Assembly: GCA_946539765.1 (NCBI GenBank)
Contig: CAMNHO010000001.1
Span: 62,001-126,000 of the forward strand
Reading direction: 5' to 3'
DNA length: 64,000 nucleotides
DNA from: UBA4312 sp002394635
GTDB lineage: Bacteria; Bacillota_I; Bacilli_A; Erysipelotrichales; Erysipelotrichaceae
Shown: positions 18,665-26,727 of the stretch, piece after piece
How the letters are laid out: each line of letters begins with the position of its first letter
Position numbering within the stretch: the stretch's first letter is position 1
Translations under genes and position numbers: made by a program
Notes under the pieces: generated by a model
The model's database searches: none
What the model was told of the DNA's origin: nothing
The model's input: the letters and a program-made list of their open reading frames with translations, nothing else

Positions 18665-19453
18665 CTAAGCTTCCTCCATCCAGTGGATCAGATCATGTCT
18701 CAACAAAGCCAGCTGTTCTTCATTATCCATCTGCATATATCGTTCCAGCTGCTGTTCATACTCCTTTTCCAAAAGCGATCGTGTCCGGTCTCTTTGTTCT
18801 TTTTGTTTCTGCTTATAGATCAGATAAAAAAGAATAAAGTAGGAACCAAAGATCAGCAATGTCAATACGGCCAGTACAACAGTAAATGCCGGTGTATAAC
18901 TGAAATTGGTAAAGCTTAGCGAAGCCAGAAAACTCATTATGACCTGTATACAGAAACATAACAGCAGGTATCGTTTTCCATAACTTTCAAAAAAACGGCT
19001 GCGGTCAAACACTTTTAAGACCATCTGAAACAACAGAAAGAACAATACATACTGAAACAGATAGATCAGCGGTGACTGTGGTAAAGAAGAGGAAGGATCC
19101 ACGGCTTTGACAGCGCCGTTGATCAAGGTGGTGCCGCCTAGCAAAAGCACTTCACTGCCTACGATCACAACTAATTGTAAAATGACGGACAATACTTTGC
19201 GATAAGTGGTTTCTTCTTTGAAGAACAAAAATACACAGAGCAACATCAGGCATGTATTAGCAATAAACTTTACCGGAATGATATAGAAAAACATATAGGA
19301 GACCGGGGTTGTTACGATCTGATAGAATAAGAACACCTGCAGAAAGCTCTTTTTGCGGTTTGGGGTATACAGAAACCGACTGATAAAGTAAGCATAAATC
19401 AGATTCTGTACAAAGCTGATAGCCGAAATCTCCATCAACAGATGCCAATCCAT
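18665..19453 (-). CDS. AgrC-like sensor/His-box membrane protein without ATPase domain (copy 4 of 4)
   Basis: Paralogue of 262 aa. The start was placed at ATG 19453, which overlaps the TAA of the ATPase gene by one base (TAATG) and follows GGAGG; a longer in-frame reading to 19489 would run back into the ATPase gene. The architecture matches the other copies: membrane domain, LLEKEYEQQLERYMQM linker, then LLRHDLIHWMEEA with His253 and a stop eight residues after RHD. The Asn that follows RHD in most AgrC-type boxes is His here. Confidence 0.75.
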   Translation of the reverse strand: MDWHLLMEISAISFVQNLIYAYFISRFLYTPNRKKSFLQVFLFYQIVTTPVSYMFFYIIPVKFIANTCLMLLCVFLFFKEETTYRKVLSVILQLVVIVGSEVLLLGGTTLINGAVKAVDPSSSLPQSPLIYLFQYVLFFLLFQMVLKVFDRSRFFESYGKRYLLLCFCIQVIMSFLASLSFTNFSYTPAFTVVLAVLTLLIFGSYFILFYLIYKQKQKEQRDRTRSLLEKEYEQQLERYMQMDNEEQLALLRHDLIHWMEEA

Positions 19454-20310
19454 TAGTTTGTTTCCTCCAGTTTCAGCGTAGCTGCACAATAGACTTTGTC
19501 CTCTTTCATCTCAATGGTAAATTCACCATGGTGCTCTTTGCAGATCTGCTGAATGATCTGCAGACCAAATCCATGACGTTCAAAATCCTTTTTGGTGGAT
19601 AAGCCAAAGACGATCTTCGGATTGGTTTTCTTGTTGTAGGCATTCTGTACACGAATTATCAGATAGTTGGCCTGTATAAAGATTTTCACCTCGATCCTTC
19701 TTTGCAGGATATGGACATTCTGGTTGGCTTCGATGGCATTATCTAACAGATTGGTCAAAACAGACATGATTGCGTAATTGGACACTGGAATGTTTTCCGG
19801 GACAATGGCCTGGATGGCATACTTGATATGCAGCTTACGCATAATCAGGGTCTTGTTGTAAAGAATGGCATCAATCACTTTATTCGGACAATACTTGATA
19901 AAAACATCGGATGCATATTCTTCAATCAGCTGATTAGCTAAAGCCCGGTAATCAGTATTTGTATCGGTTTCCTGTTGCTTGGCAATTTCAAATAGCTTTT
20001 CCCGTTACCCATCCAGATCCTTGGATGCCTGCATACTGGCTAAAATATGCTCATTCTGGATTTCCTTTTGACGTAAAAGGATCTCTTTTTCTGCATTCTG
20101 CCAAGCCTGGTAGGATAAGGATCTAAATACCTGGTATAAAAAATAAAAAGACAGGACACCCAATGTAAAAAGAAGGATGATAAATACCAGTAAAAAGGAG
20201 CTGTCTATAAAATGCTGGGTCAAAAGTATACTGATAAAGAATAAGATCTCAATGGTGAAAAAACCGATGATGGATCTTTCATTTTTCATATAGTAAAAGA
20301 ATTCCTTCAT
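19453..20310 (-). pseudogene. GHKL ATPase protein lacking a His box, interrupted by an in-frame TAA
   Basis: Read through one stop, this is a 285-codon gene. Residues 1-70 hold about two membrane segments, followed by a coiled-coil-like stretch, and the C-terminal 140 residues form a GHKL ATPase domain (N box NLLDNAIEA; glycine box RHGFGLQII). The TAA at 20005-20007 is in the same frame as both halves. Aligned by eye with the neighbouring paralogues, it falls at the Leu of LRHD, where TTA would restore the frame, and RHD is replaced by REK. So the protein supplies an ATPase but apparently no phosphoacceptor His. Start at 20310 follows AGGAGACATT. The distal half has no ATG near its beginning, so independent translation is doubtful. 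Confidence 0.7.
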
Positions 20311-21023
20311 AATGTCTCCTCAATTTAAAAGTATGTGTCAAATAGTATTGAAAAGATTGATTCACTTTCTTTGCGTAGCTTCGAGAAATCGGAACAAGCT
20401 GATCATTGATCAATATAAAATCCGTCCGTGTATGCTCCTTGACTTTATCAAAGTTGACAATAAAGCTTTGATGACATTGTTGGAAACTATCTGTCAGGTC
20501 AGGGAATAATTCTTCAAAAGTCAATGCGACCCGCAGTGTCTGGGTCTTTCCATGAAGCAAGCTGTATCGTTTGATTCTTTCGATACAGTAAATCGAATGA
20601 ATGGGAACCCGTACGGTTTGTTTCTACGACCAGCACCTTTTTCATCTCTGAACATAAAGCCATAGCTTTATCTAACGCCGGTTTCAGGCGCAGTTCGACC
20701 TCAGGCTTAAAAATAAAATAACAGTGCTCTGTTTCATAGACATCGGTTACTTTTTCCAGATAAGCACTGATAAAGATTATGACAGCACCGGCATCCGTCT
20801 GATGGATCTGTTTGGCAATGTCGATGCCACTGGCTTCTTTATCCAAAACAATATCCAACACATAAATATTCATCCCTTTAAACCGGGACAGCTGATCCAT
20901 CATATCCTGGGCATGAATATAAGAATAGAGCTGTATCAGAGAATCCGGATACAGATTTTTGATCCGGCTTTCCAAAGCGAGATTCTGGCGTAGATCGTCT
21001 TCTAAAAGAATTATGTTGTACAT
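20279..21023 (-). pseudogene. LytTR-family response regulator (AgrA-like), frameshifted
   Basis: First gene of the signalling operon. The receiver domain (ILLEDD near residue 6, YVLDIVLD with Asp57 as phosphorylation site, IIFISAYLE) runs in one frame to about 20630. The LytTR DNA-binding domain (VPIHSIYCIERIKRYSLLHG, then QCHQSFIVNFDKV and LVPISRSYAKKV) continues in another frame to 20279. A single extra base in the GAAAC run near 20625-20631 explains it; removing one A joins the halves into about 247 aa. The 3' end overlaps the ATPase gene by 32 bases. Either a real pseudogene or a sequencing error. Confidence 0.75.
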
Positions 21024-21291
21024 AAAATCATCCTTTTCTGTCTAAAAAAATATATTATGAATAAATATACATAAATAGTTATAATTAAGGGATTATTATT
21101 TAATTACTTTTGATATTGGGGACACTTTTTTTACTGTTTCGGACAAACAGAGGGATGAAAATGAGAAACCATATATAATAAATAACGAATAAAGAGATAG
21201 AAAAAACGAAAAATCGTAATTATACTAAAAAATACATTAAAAAACGTATATAATTATATTGAATCAATTTTTGAGGGTGTAGGAGAAGACT
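21024..21291. promoter_or_regulatory. AT-rich divergent intergenic region
   Basis: This 268-base region lies between the minus-strand signalling operon and the plus-strand small HTH gene. A TATAAT at 21249-21254 could serve the HTH gene; no good -35 is visible. Several TATA-like boxes near 21050-21090 could serve the minus strand. It is a likely place for LytTR binding, but I could not pick out a convincing pair of direct repeats. Confidence 0.4.
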
Positions 21292-21492
21292 ATGTATCAG
21301 AACGTAATCAAAGAAATGAAGGAGAAACAAATCACGCTGGAAGACCTGGCCATGCAGCTACCTATGGATCTAGACTGTTTGAATGATAAAATTCAAGGAA
21401 AGCAGGCAATTACACTGGAGGAATGCATGGCTGTAAAAAAAGCATTAAAATCTCGGTTAGATATCGATATTTTATTTATAGAAGAAAAATAA
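21292..21492 (+). CDS. Small HTH (XRE-like) protein
   Basis: Protein of 66 aa. Its pattern (VIKEMKEKQITLEDLAMQL, then LNDKIQGKQAITLEECMAVKKAL) matches the small Cro/CI-like HTH proteins that begin with YxNLxxEMxxKGxTxxDLA and hold a NGK/QGK recognition-turn motif. The recognition helix (PMDLDCLNDKI) is poor in the usual Ser/Thr-Arg residues, so DNA binding is uncertain. AGGAGAAGACT precedes the ATG. Divergent from the signalling operon. Confidence 0.55.
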   Translation: MYQNVIKEMKEKQITLEDLAMQLPMDLDCLNDKIQGKQAITLEECMAVKKALKSRLDIDILFIEEK

Positions 21493-21549
21493 ACCTTCTA
21501 TTTAGATATTTCAGAATTGGTTTTAATTCATGAATGAAGGAGAATAAAC

Positions 21550-22185
21550 ATGAAGAAACTAATCTATGTCATGTTGGTGGTCTGTTTACTGGTAGCTAAT
21601 GCTTCCAATGTTAATGCTATTTCACCAGAAACAAATGAATATACTCAAAAGGGATACACAAAGGTCAAAGTTCCCATTCATAAGAACCGGTTTTATTTTA
21701 CCAGTATGGATAAATAATCTTATTTTGAATTACCGGAGGGTGTGACCTTTGACTATTTTGAATCGACAGACCAAGGAATGGAATATCATTTTGATGTAGA
21801 TATTCTATCAAAGGATATTGTGGATATCACTTTACATATTACGGATTGGGATTCGGAGGAATACTTTCCAGAGATCATGGCAGAATATCCAAAAAAATCA
21901 GATGCAGAAAGATTGATTCCGGAAGACATTCAACAGACACCGATGGGTTTGAATCAAATCGATGGCTCAGAATCTAAGTATAAATATATGTTATCCCATA
22001 TTGCACAAATGTATTATGTGCAGGAAACCTATGTTGTAGATACGAATTCTAAACACTTGTACATCATAATAGTAGAATGCCAGTATAAAGGAGATTTTGG
22101 TAGTTCGAGCTTAAGTGAAGAGGAGGGAAAGAAGCTAAATAGTTTCTGTAATCAGGTATATGACAACTGTGTTTTAAGAAAGTAA
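21550..22185 (+). pseudogene. Secreted protein of unknown function, interrupted by an in-frame TAA
   Basis: AAGGAG precedes an ATG at 21550 that opens a signal peptide (LIYVMLVVCLLVANASNVNA) and about 55 codons, ended by TAA at 21715-21717. The same frame then continues without a break to 22185 (YFELPEGVTFDYFES onward). Read through, this is a 211-codon exported protein, rich in acidic and aromatic residues; the part after the stop would have no signal peptide by itself. No family recognised. The layout (signal peptide, short extracellular alpha/beta domain) resembles small secreted lipoprotein-like proteins, but there is no lipobox. Confidence 0.6.
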
Positions 22186-22189
22186 GGAT

Positions 22190-22229
22190 AAAAACAGCCT
22201 GTGGAGAATAGACTCCATGGGCTGTTTTA
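22190..22229. terminator. Bidirectional terminator
   Basis: Inverted repeat AAAACAGCC...GGCTGTTTT with an inner GGAG...CTCC stem, placed between the convergent secreted-protein and glycosyltransferase genes. Confidence 0.75.
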
Positions 22230-23159
22230 TTAGGGCGCTATTTTCTTTTTCTTAGCCTTTAACCATGTTTTAATGCGTTGTTTATCAAGGGAAGACTTCA
22301 TATCCGGAACATCCTTTGAATGTTCAAGGATCCAGTGCAGCACTTCCTTTTTATCTTGTCTGGAAGGATTGGATTGACCGAAATAATAATGGACAAGGAT
22401 AAGCATTTGGCGTTTCCACCAGCTTTGTATCAGCATCGGATCGGCTTTATCCATTAAATGCTCCTTGACCCATACTCTTTCTTCGAGATTCTGGATCAGA
22501 AAGTTCTTTTCAATATGGTTGGATATATTATCAGAATGCACCCTGTAGTTACCGACAAGTTCATCCAGTATATATACGTTGCCGAATAAAAGAGCCCTTA
22601 AATAGATGGCATAGTCATTGACCATTTCCATATGTTCCAGATCGGCTTGTTTCAGCTTATCCGCAACAAATAACGTGGTAAAGGTGGATAATGGCTTTTT
22701 ATAAGGTGCATCCATATGGAGCAGATACTCGAGGCCATCCTTATAGTCGGTAAAACCAATGGAATGAGGATAGAGCTTATCTTGTAGAACATGATAGGAA
22801 TTGGCATTGGCACTCACGAACACAAGATCCTTATCTTGATTGAAGGAAAAAGCTGTTATCGCATTATGAAAGAAGCTGGGGTCGATGTAGTAGTCATCGT
22901 CATCCAGAAAGATGATATAGTCCCCCTTAGCTTTTTTAAACCCGAAATTGCGGTTATAGCCGGGGCCTTTATTTGTATCATTACGAAAATAACGGATCCG
23001 CGGCTCTTTCAGGCGCTGGACGGCTTTTTGCGTTCCGTCGGTGGAATGATCATCGACTAGGATAATTTCCCAATTGGTATATGTCTGCCGACGGACACTA
23101 TCAATGGCTTCCAGTAACATGGATTTTCGATTGTAGGTAGGGATGACAATACTGATCAT
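22230..23159 (-). CDS. Family 2 glycosyltransferase
   Basis: Glycosyltransferase of 309 aa with a clear GT-A domain: SIVIPTYNRKSMLLEAIDSV at the N-terminus, VDDHSTDGTQ near residue 36, and the metal-binding FLDDDDYY near residue 90. The start overlaps the stop of the upstream pyruvyltransferase-family gene by four bases (ATGA), and AGGAGGATCCTT provides a strong ribosome site. Together the pair form a two-gene minus-strand operon separate from the main polysaccharide locus, perhaps for a second glycan. Confidence 0.88.
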   Translation of the reverse strand: MISIVIPTYNRKSMLLEAIDSVRRQTYTNWEIILVDDHSTDGTQKAVQRLKEPRIRYFRNDTNKGPGYNRNFGFKKAKGDYIIFLDDDDYYIDPSFFHNAITAFSFNQDKDLVFVSANANSYHVLQDKLYPHSIGFTDYKDGLEYLLHMDAPYKKPLSTFTTLFVADKLKQADLEHMEMVNDYAIYLRALLFGNVYILDELVGNYRVHSDNISNHIEKNFLIQNLEERVWVKEHLMDKADPMLIQSWWKRQMLILVHYYFGQSNPSRQDKKEVLHWILEHSKDVPDMKSSLDKQRIKTWLKAKKKKIAP

Positions 23160-24217
23160 AAGGATCCTCCTTTATACAGAGCATCTAAGTCTTTAAAATG
23201 CTCAAAGGCCTTCTGTCGGATCTTGTCAATCGAACGCAAAGAGGCGGCCTCTTTTAAGATCTTTTCATAGGTGATGTCGGACAAGGATTCCAGAGAACAG
23301 CCAGGTTGTATATGCAAGTCTTTGCACACATTTTCGGTTTTATTGGAATAGGGTATGGAAAATACTCTACAGTTATAGATCCAGCCTAAGATCATGGCAT
23401 GAAAACGGGTGGCTACCATGTATTCACTGGTTCGTATCTTATCCAGGCTTTGTTCAATATCTCCATCATAAACATGAATATCGGCCTGGCTTTCAATTGT
23501 GGTTCCCTGGATGACCTTTTGAATACATTGATCATCCTTCTGGTACTTGGAAAAGCCTAAGATACGAACGATCCAACCTTGTTCTAAAAAAGCCAGGATC
23601 GTTGTGCGCATAGACTGTATATATGTTTCTTTATATGCTTGTAATCTTACATCATGTGTCATATCCATCAAAGAAAAACAAATGCTCTTAGGAGCTTTCT
23701 GACAAGGTGCTTCTGGCAGGGTAAAAACAAGATCTGGTGCGTAATGTATGTGACTTATGTCTGAAAACAATTGATAGGTATCCATATCTCTTACACAGAC
23801 ATCATCGCATAAAGAGAAGAATGTATGATAATGATCTAGGAATTCCCGGCTGGTATAAGGGCCAAAATTGATGCCCATTATGCTTATATGCCGGCTTTTA
23901 TCCAGCATCTTTCGACGATATTCATAGACTTGTTTCCAATTCTCATTTTCCATGAACATAGAACCACCTATAAAAACAGTTCCATCGCATTTCTTGAGGA
24001 TCCGGTTCTGTTTACCGAAGGATGTGTCAAGCTTTTTGTCCACTTTATCTAAGAAATCGTTGGGTAGTATCGTCAGATTAGGCAGGGACTGCAACGTTTG
24101 ATTGGAAAAATCGCTGACCATATAAAACTGCACGTCCGGATATCTTTGTACCAGCTGTCGGATAAATAAATCATCACCTAAGTTGTTTTTACAATATGCT
24201 ATGATCCATAGTTTCAT
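23156..24217 (-). CDS. Polysaccharide pyruvyl transferase family protein
   Basis: Protein of 353 aa. It begins with the KLWIIAYCKNNLGDDLFI pattern typical of the CsaB/WcaK-type branch, has GTVFIGGSMFMEN near residue 80 and the C-terminal ATRFHAMILGWIYN motif that ends the family's second domain. It may add pyruvate to a wall or capsule sugar. No ribosome site is seen before the ATG. A TACAAT -10-like box ends six bases upstream on the minus strand, so the transcript could be leaderless. Confidence 0.82.
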   Translation of the reverse strand: MKLWIIAYCKNNLGDDLFIRQLVQRYPDVQFYMVSDFSNQTLQSLPNLTILPNDFLDKVDKKLDTSFGKQNRILKKCDGTVFIGGSMFMENENWKQVYEYRRKMLDKSRHISIMGINFGPYTSREFLDHYHTFFSLCDDVCVRDMDTYQLFSDISHIHYAPDLVFTLPEAPCQKAPKSICFSLMDMTHDVRLQAYKETYIQSMRTTILAFLEQGWIVRILGFSKYQKDDQCIQKVIQGTTIESQADIHVYDGDIEQSLDKIRTSEYMVATRFHAMILGWIYNCRVFSIPYSNKTENVCKDLHIQPGCSLESLSDITYEKILKEAASLRSIDKIRQKAFEHFKDLDALYKGGSL

Positions 24218-24300
24218 AGTTTCATTGTATTAAAAATCAGAATGAAAGGAAAGAATAATACGAAAGGAGCTGATCATCCAAAATATAAAAATGAAAACCA

Positions 24301-24330
24301 TTGTGAATAAAATAAGAAATGAAGTATAAT
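24301..24330 (+). promoter_or_regulatory. Probable promoter of the LRR-SLH gene
   Basis: TTGTGA and TATAAT 18 bases apart. Transcription would begin near 24337, about 25 bases before the TTG codon at 24360 and 55 before the strongest ribosome site. Confidence 0.5.
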
Positions 24331-24359
24331 TAAAGATAATTATGTATAAAAAATGATGA

Positions 24360-26645
24360 TTGAATTATAGATTGAGCTTAGGGAGGAGACCTAAGAACAA
24401 CACAAATCACAAACTTTTAAAAGCACTGGCCTATCCGGCCTCTGCCTATTTTGTACTAGCTGCAGCCGGGACGGCCGTCTATGCCGAAGAAGCGCAGCCA
24501 CAGGAAATAACGGAAAGCACAATCGTCGAATCAACGGAAGAAACCGTAATTTTAGAGGATCCGGAATATATGAATACAGAACCATCCGAAGATGCTAATG
24601 AAATGACGATTGATCAAACGGATGAACAAGAAGGTGTAAAGACACAGGATTCCAGTGGTACATGCGGTGAACAAGTGTCATGGACCTTAACAGAGGATGG
24701 TACATTGACCATTTCTGGTACTGGGGTTATGTATGATTATTCTTCGGTTAATCGTTCTCCTTTTTATTATAATGAAACGATTACCTCTGTCATTATTGAA
24801 GACGGTGTAACCAATATCGGCAATGATATGTTTGATAATTGCTCTGAACTGCGCTCTATCACCATTGCCAAAAGTGTTACCAGTATTGGCGACAAAGCCT
24901 TTACCAGCTGTGTGGGATTAACAGACATCACCTTACCGAAGGAAATGAGGATCATAGGAGAGCACGCTTTTGACTTATGCACCGCTTTAAAATCAATAAG
25001 GATCCCGGAAGGTGTAACGACCATCGGTCGATATGCGTTCGATAACTGTGAAGGTCTGGAAACGGTTATAATTCCTCGAACTGTTACTTCTTTAGAAGCT
25101 GGGGCATTCTATAACTGTATCAGTTTGACCGAGATAATAATCCCCGATACGATAACATCGATACAAGCGAGCTTGTTTGCCCGTTGTGCAAGTCTGACAA
25201 CTGTAAAAATTCCGGAAAATGTCACTTCGATCGGAAATATGGCATTTCAGTATTGTGACAGCCTTTCTTCGATAACCATACCTGAAAAAGTTACCTTTAT
25301 TGGAAACTATGCTTTTGGAAGTTGTCCGAACTTAACATCAATAACGATTCCGGATAACGTAATTTCCATTGGAACGTATGCGTTCAATGCATGTCCGTCT
25401 TTAAAAGAAGTTACCATTGGGAAAAAAGTACGTGTGATAGGCCGGAATGCTTTCTTTGGAAACACAGCCTTGGAGGAAGTGATCTTACCGGATAGTCTGG
25501 TCACGATTCAGCGTAATGTATTTGAATCATGTACGAATCTGAAGAAGGTTGTGATTCCTAAAAGTGTGACAACCATACAGGCGAATGTGTTTAAGGACTG
25601 CGACCAGCTTACACTGTATGTGTATCCGGATTCTAAAGGACATCAATATGCGATAGACAACTCCATTCGTTATGTTCTCTTTGTTTCTTTGGATAAAGAA
25701 GAGATCCTGATGCCGATTGGCAAAACGGAGACGGTTTCTTTTACAAATTTACCGGAAGGCGCCTCAATGGAAAACGCTGTCTGGACCAGTAAAGATGACA
25801 CAATTGCGACCGTTTCAAACGGTATGATTACCGGTGTGTCTGCAGGAACCACAGTGATTACGGCGACTTCGCAGGATGGAGCATATATAGCTGAATGTCA
25901 GGTCAAGGTCTATTTTGAGAAATTTATTGATGTGCCACAGGACAAATGGTATCACGATGTTGTCTATGAGGCCAATGATAAAGGTATAATGACCGGACTG
26001 AAAGATACGACGTTCGGACCAAATGATCCGATGACTCGGGCAATGGTAGCGGTCGTGATGTATCGGATGGCAGGGAAACCGGAAGTGACATATCAAAAAT
26101 ATTTCTCTGATGTGGAAAAGGGAAAATGGTATTCGAATGCGATCACATGGGCCTATGAGAACAATGTCATCAAAGGCTATATCAATGGAAAATTCGGTGT
26201 GAAGGACAATGTCACAAGAGAGCAGCTGGCAATCATTCTAAACCGATATGTCAAATCGTTGGGATTGGTCTATACCGCAGATTATGACCTGAGCGAATTC
26301 ACAGATGCCAATAAGATTGCCTCCTATGGCGTAGAACCGTTAAAATGGACAGCGGCCAACGGAATCATGTCGGGAAGCAAGGGAATGATGGACCCGAAGG
26401 GATATGCGACCCGGGCGATGTGCGCCAAGATGTTCTTAAAGACGTTGCAGTATATACGCAATGGAGGACCGGTCAGTGATTCACAAACCGGAAAGACAAG
26501 CCTGGCTGTAACGGAAGAAAAACCAATGGTTTTAGCCCAAAAGGCAATGAAGCTGACCAATCAGAAGCTGCGGCTGGATCTGGACACAAAGACAGAAAGC
26601 GGTACTTCGTTGATAGAAGGGGCAAAGAAACGAAACATAAATTAA
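24360..26645 (+). CDS. LRR_5 (BspA-like) surface protein with Big2 and three SLH domains
   Basis: Exported surface protein of up to 761 aa. Order: signal peptide ending at AVYA (residue 42); acidic spacer to about 100; some 14 BspA-type leucine-rich repeats of about 23 residues (ITIPDNVISIGTYAFNACPS type) to about 440; a Big2 Ig-like domain (446-518); then three SLH domains (from about 520, 580 and 644; each with DV/DA...W...AYENNVIKGY-like cores) that bind secondary cell-wall polymer. The start is uncertain. TTG 24360 has no ribosome site, whereas GGGAGGAG at 24381-24388 is followed six bases after its GGGAGG by AAG (24393-24395), exactly where an ATG would be expected. A likely role is adhesion; BspA-type LRRs bind host proteins in other species. 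Confidence 0.88.
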   Translation: MNYRLSLGRRPKNNTNHKLLKALAYPASAYFVLAAAGTAVYAEEAQPQEITESTIVESTEETVILEDPEYMNTEPSEDANEMTIDQTDEQEGVKTQDSSGTCGEQVSWTLTEDGTLTISGTGVMYDYSSVNRSPFYYNETITSVIIEDGVTNIGNDMFDNCSELRSITIAKSVTSIGDKAFTSCVGLTDITLPKEMRIIGEHAFDLCTALKSIRIPEGVTTIGRYAFDNCEGLETVIIPRTVTSLEAGAFYNCISLTEIIIPDTITSIQASLFARCASLTTVKIPENVTSIGNMAFQYCDSLSSITIPEKVTFIGNYAFGSCPNLTSITIPDNVISIGTYAFNACPSLKEVTIGKKVRVIGRNAFFGNTALEEVILPDSLVTIQRNVFESCTNLKKVVIPKSVTTIQANVFKDCDQLTLYVYPDSKGHQYAIDNSIRYVLFVSLDKEEILMPIGKTETVSFTNLPEGASMENAVWTSKDDTIATVSNGMITGVSAGTTVITATSQDGAYIAECQVKVYFEKFIDVPQDKWYHDVVYEANDKGIMTGLKDTTFGPNDPMTRAMVAVVMYRMAGKPEVTYQKYFSDVEKGKWYSNAITWAYENNVIKGYINGKFGVKDNVTREQLAIILNRYVKSLGLVYTADYDLSEFTDANKIASYGVEPLKWTAANGIMSGSKGMMDPKGYATRAMCAKMFLKTLQYIRNGGPVSDSQTGKTSLAVTEEKPMVLAQKAMKLTNQKLRLDLDTKTESGTSLIEGAKKRNIN

Positions 26646-26678
26646 CGAAAAGAAACGAACATTTTAGAACATCTATGA

Positions 26679-26716
26679 TATAATGGCTACAAGGAGGATA
26701 AACGATTATATCGTTT
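26679..26716 (+). promoter_or_regulatory. -10 box and palindromic operator or leader hairpin of deoC
   Basis: A TATAAT at 26679-26684 is followed by AAGGAGG and then a perfect palindrome AAACGAT-TAT-ATCGTTT at 26700-26716. In DNA this could be an operator for the DeoR protein encoded two genes downstream. In RNA it would form a small hairpin between the strong ribosome site and the ATG at 26728, shortening their effective spacing. No good -35 is visible. Confidence 0.5.
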
Positions 26717-26727
26717 AAAAAGAGAAT

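Noticed and set aside
16361..19453. The four RHD-box proteins as independently truncated kinase pseudogenes
   Set aside because: All four stop at the same place relative to RHD, have intact frames and good ribosome sites, and are packed end to end. Four identical truncations by chance are unlikely.
16361..21291. An agr-type quorum-sensing locus
   Set aside because: No AgrB-like peptidase or AgrD-like propeptide could be found in or around the operon, and the control regions have no suitable small ORF.
24800..25640. Repeated DNA in the LRR gene as a CRISPR or satellite array
   Set aside because: The repeats are diverged at DNA level and encode 23-residue LRR_5 units in one open frame.
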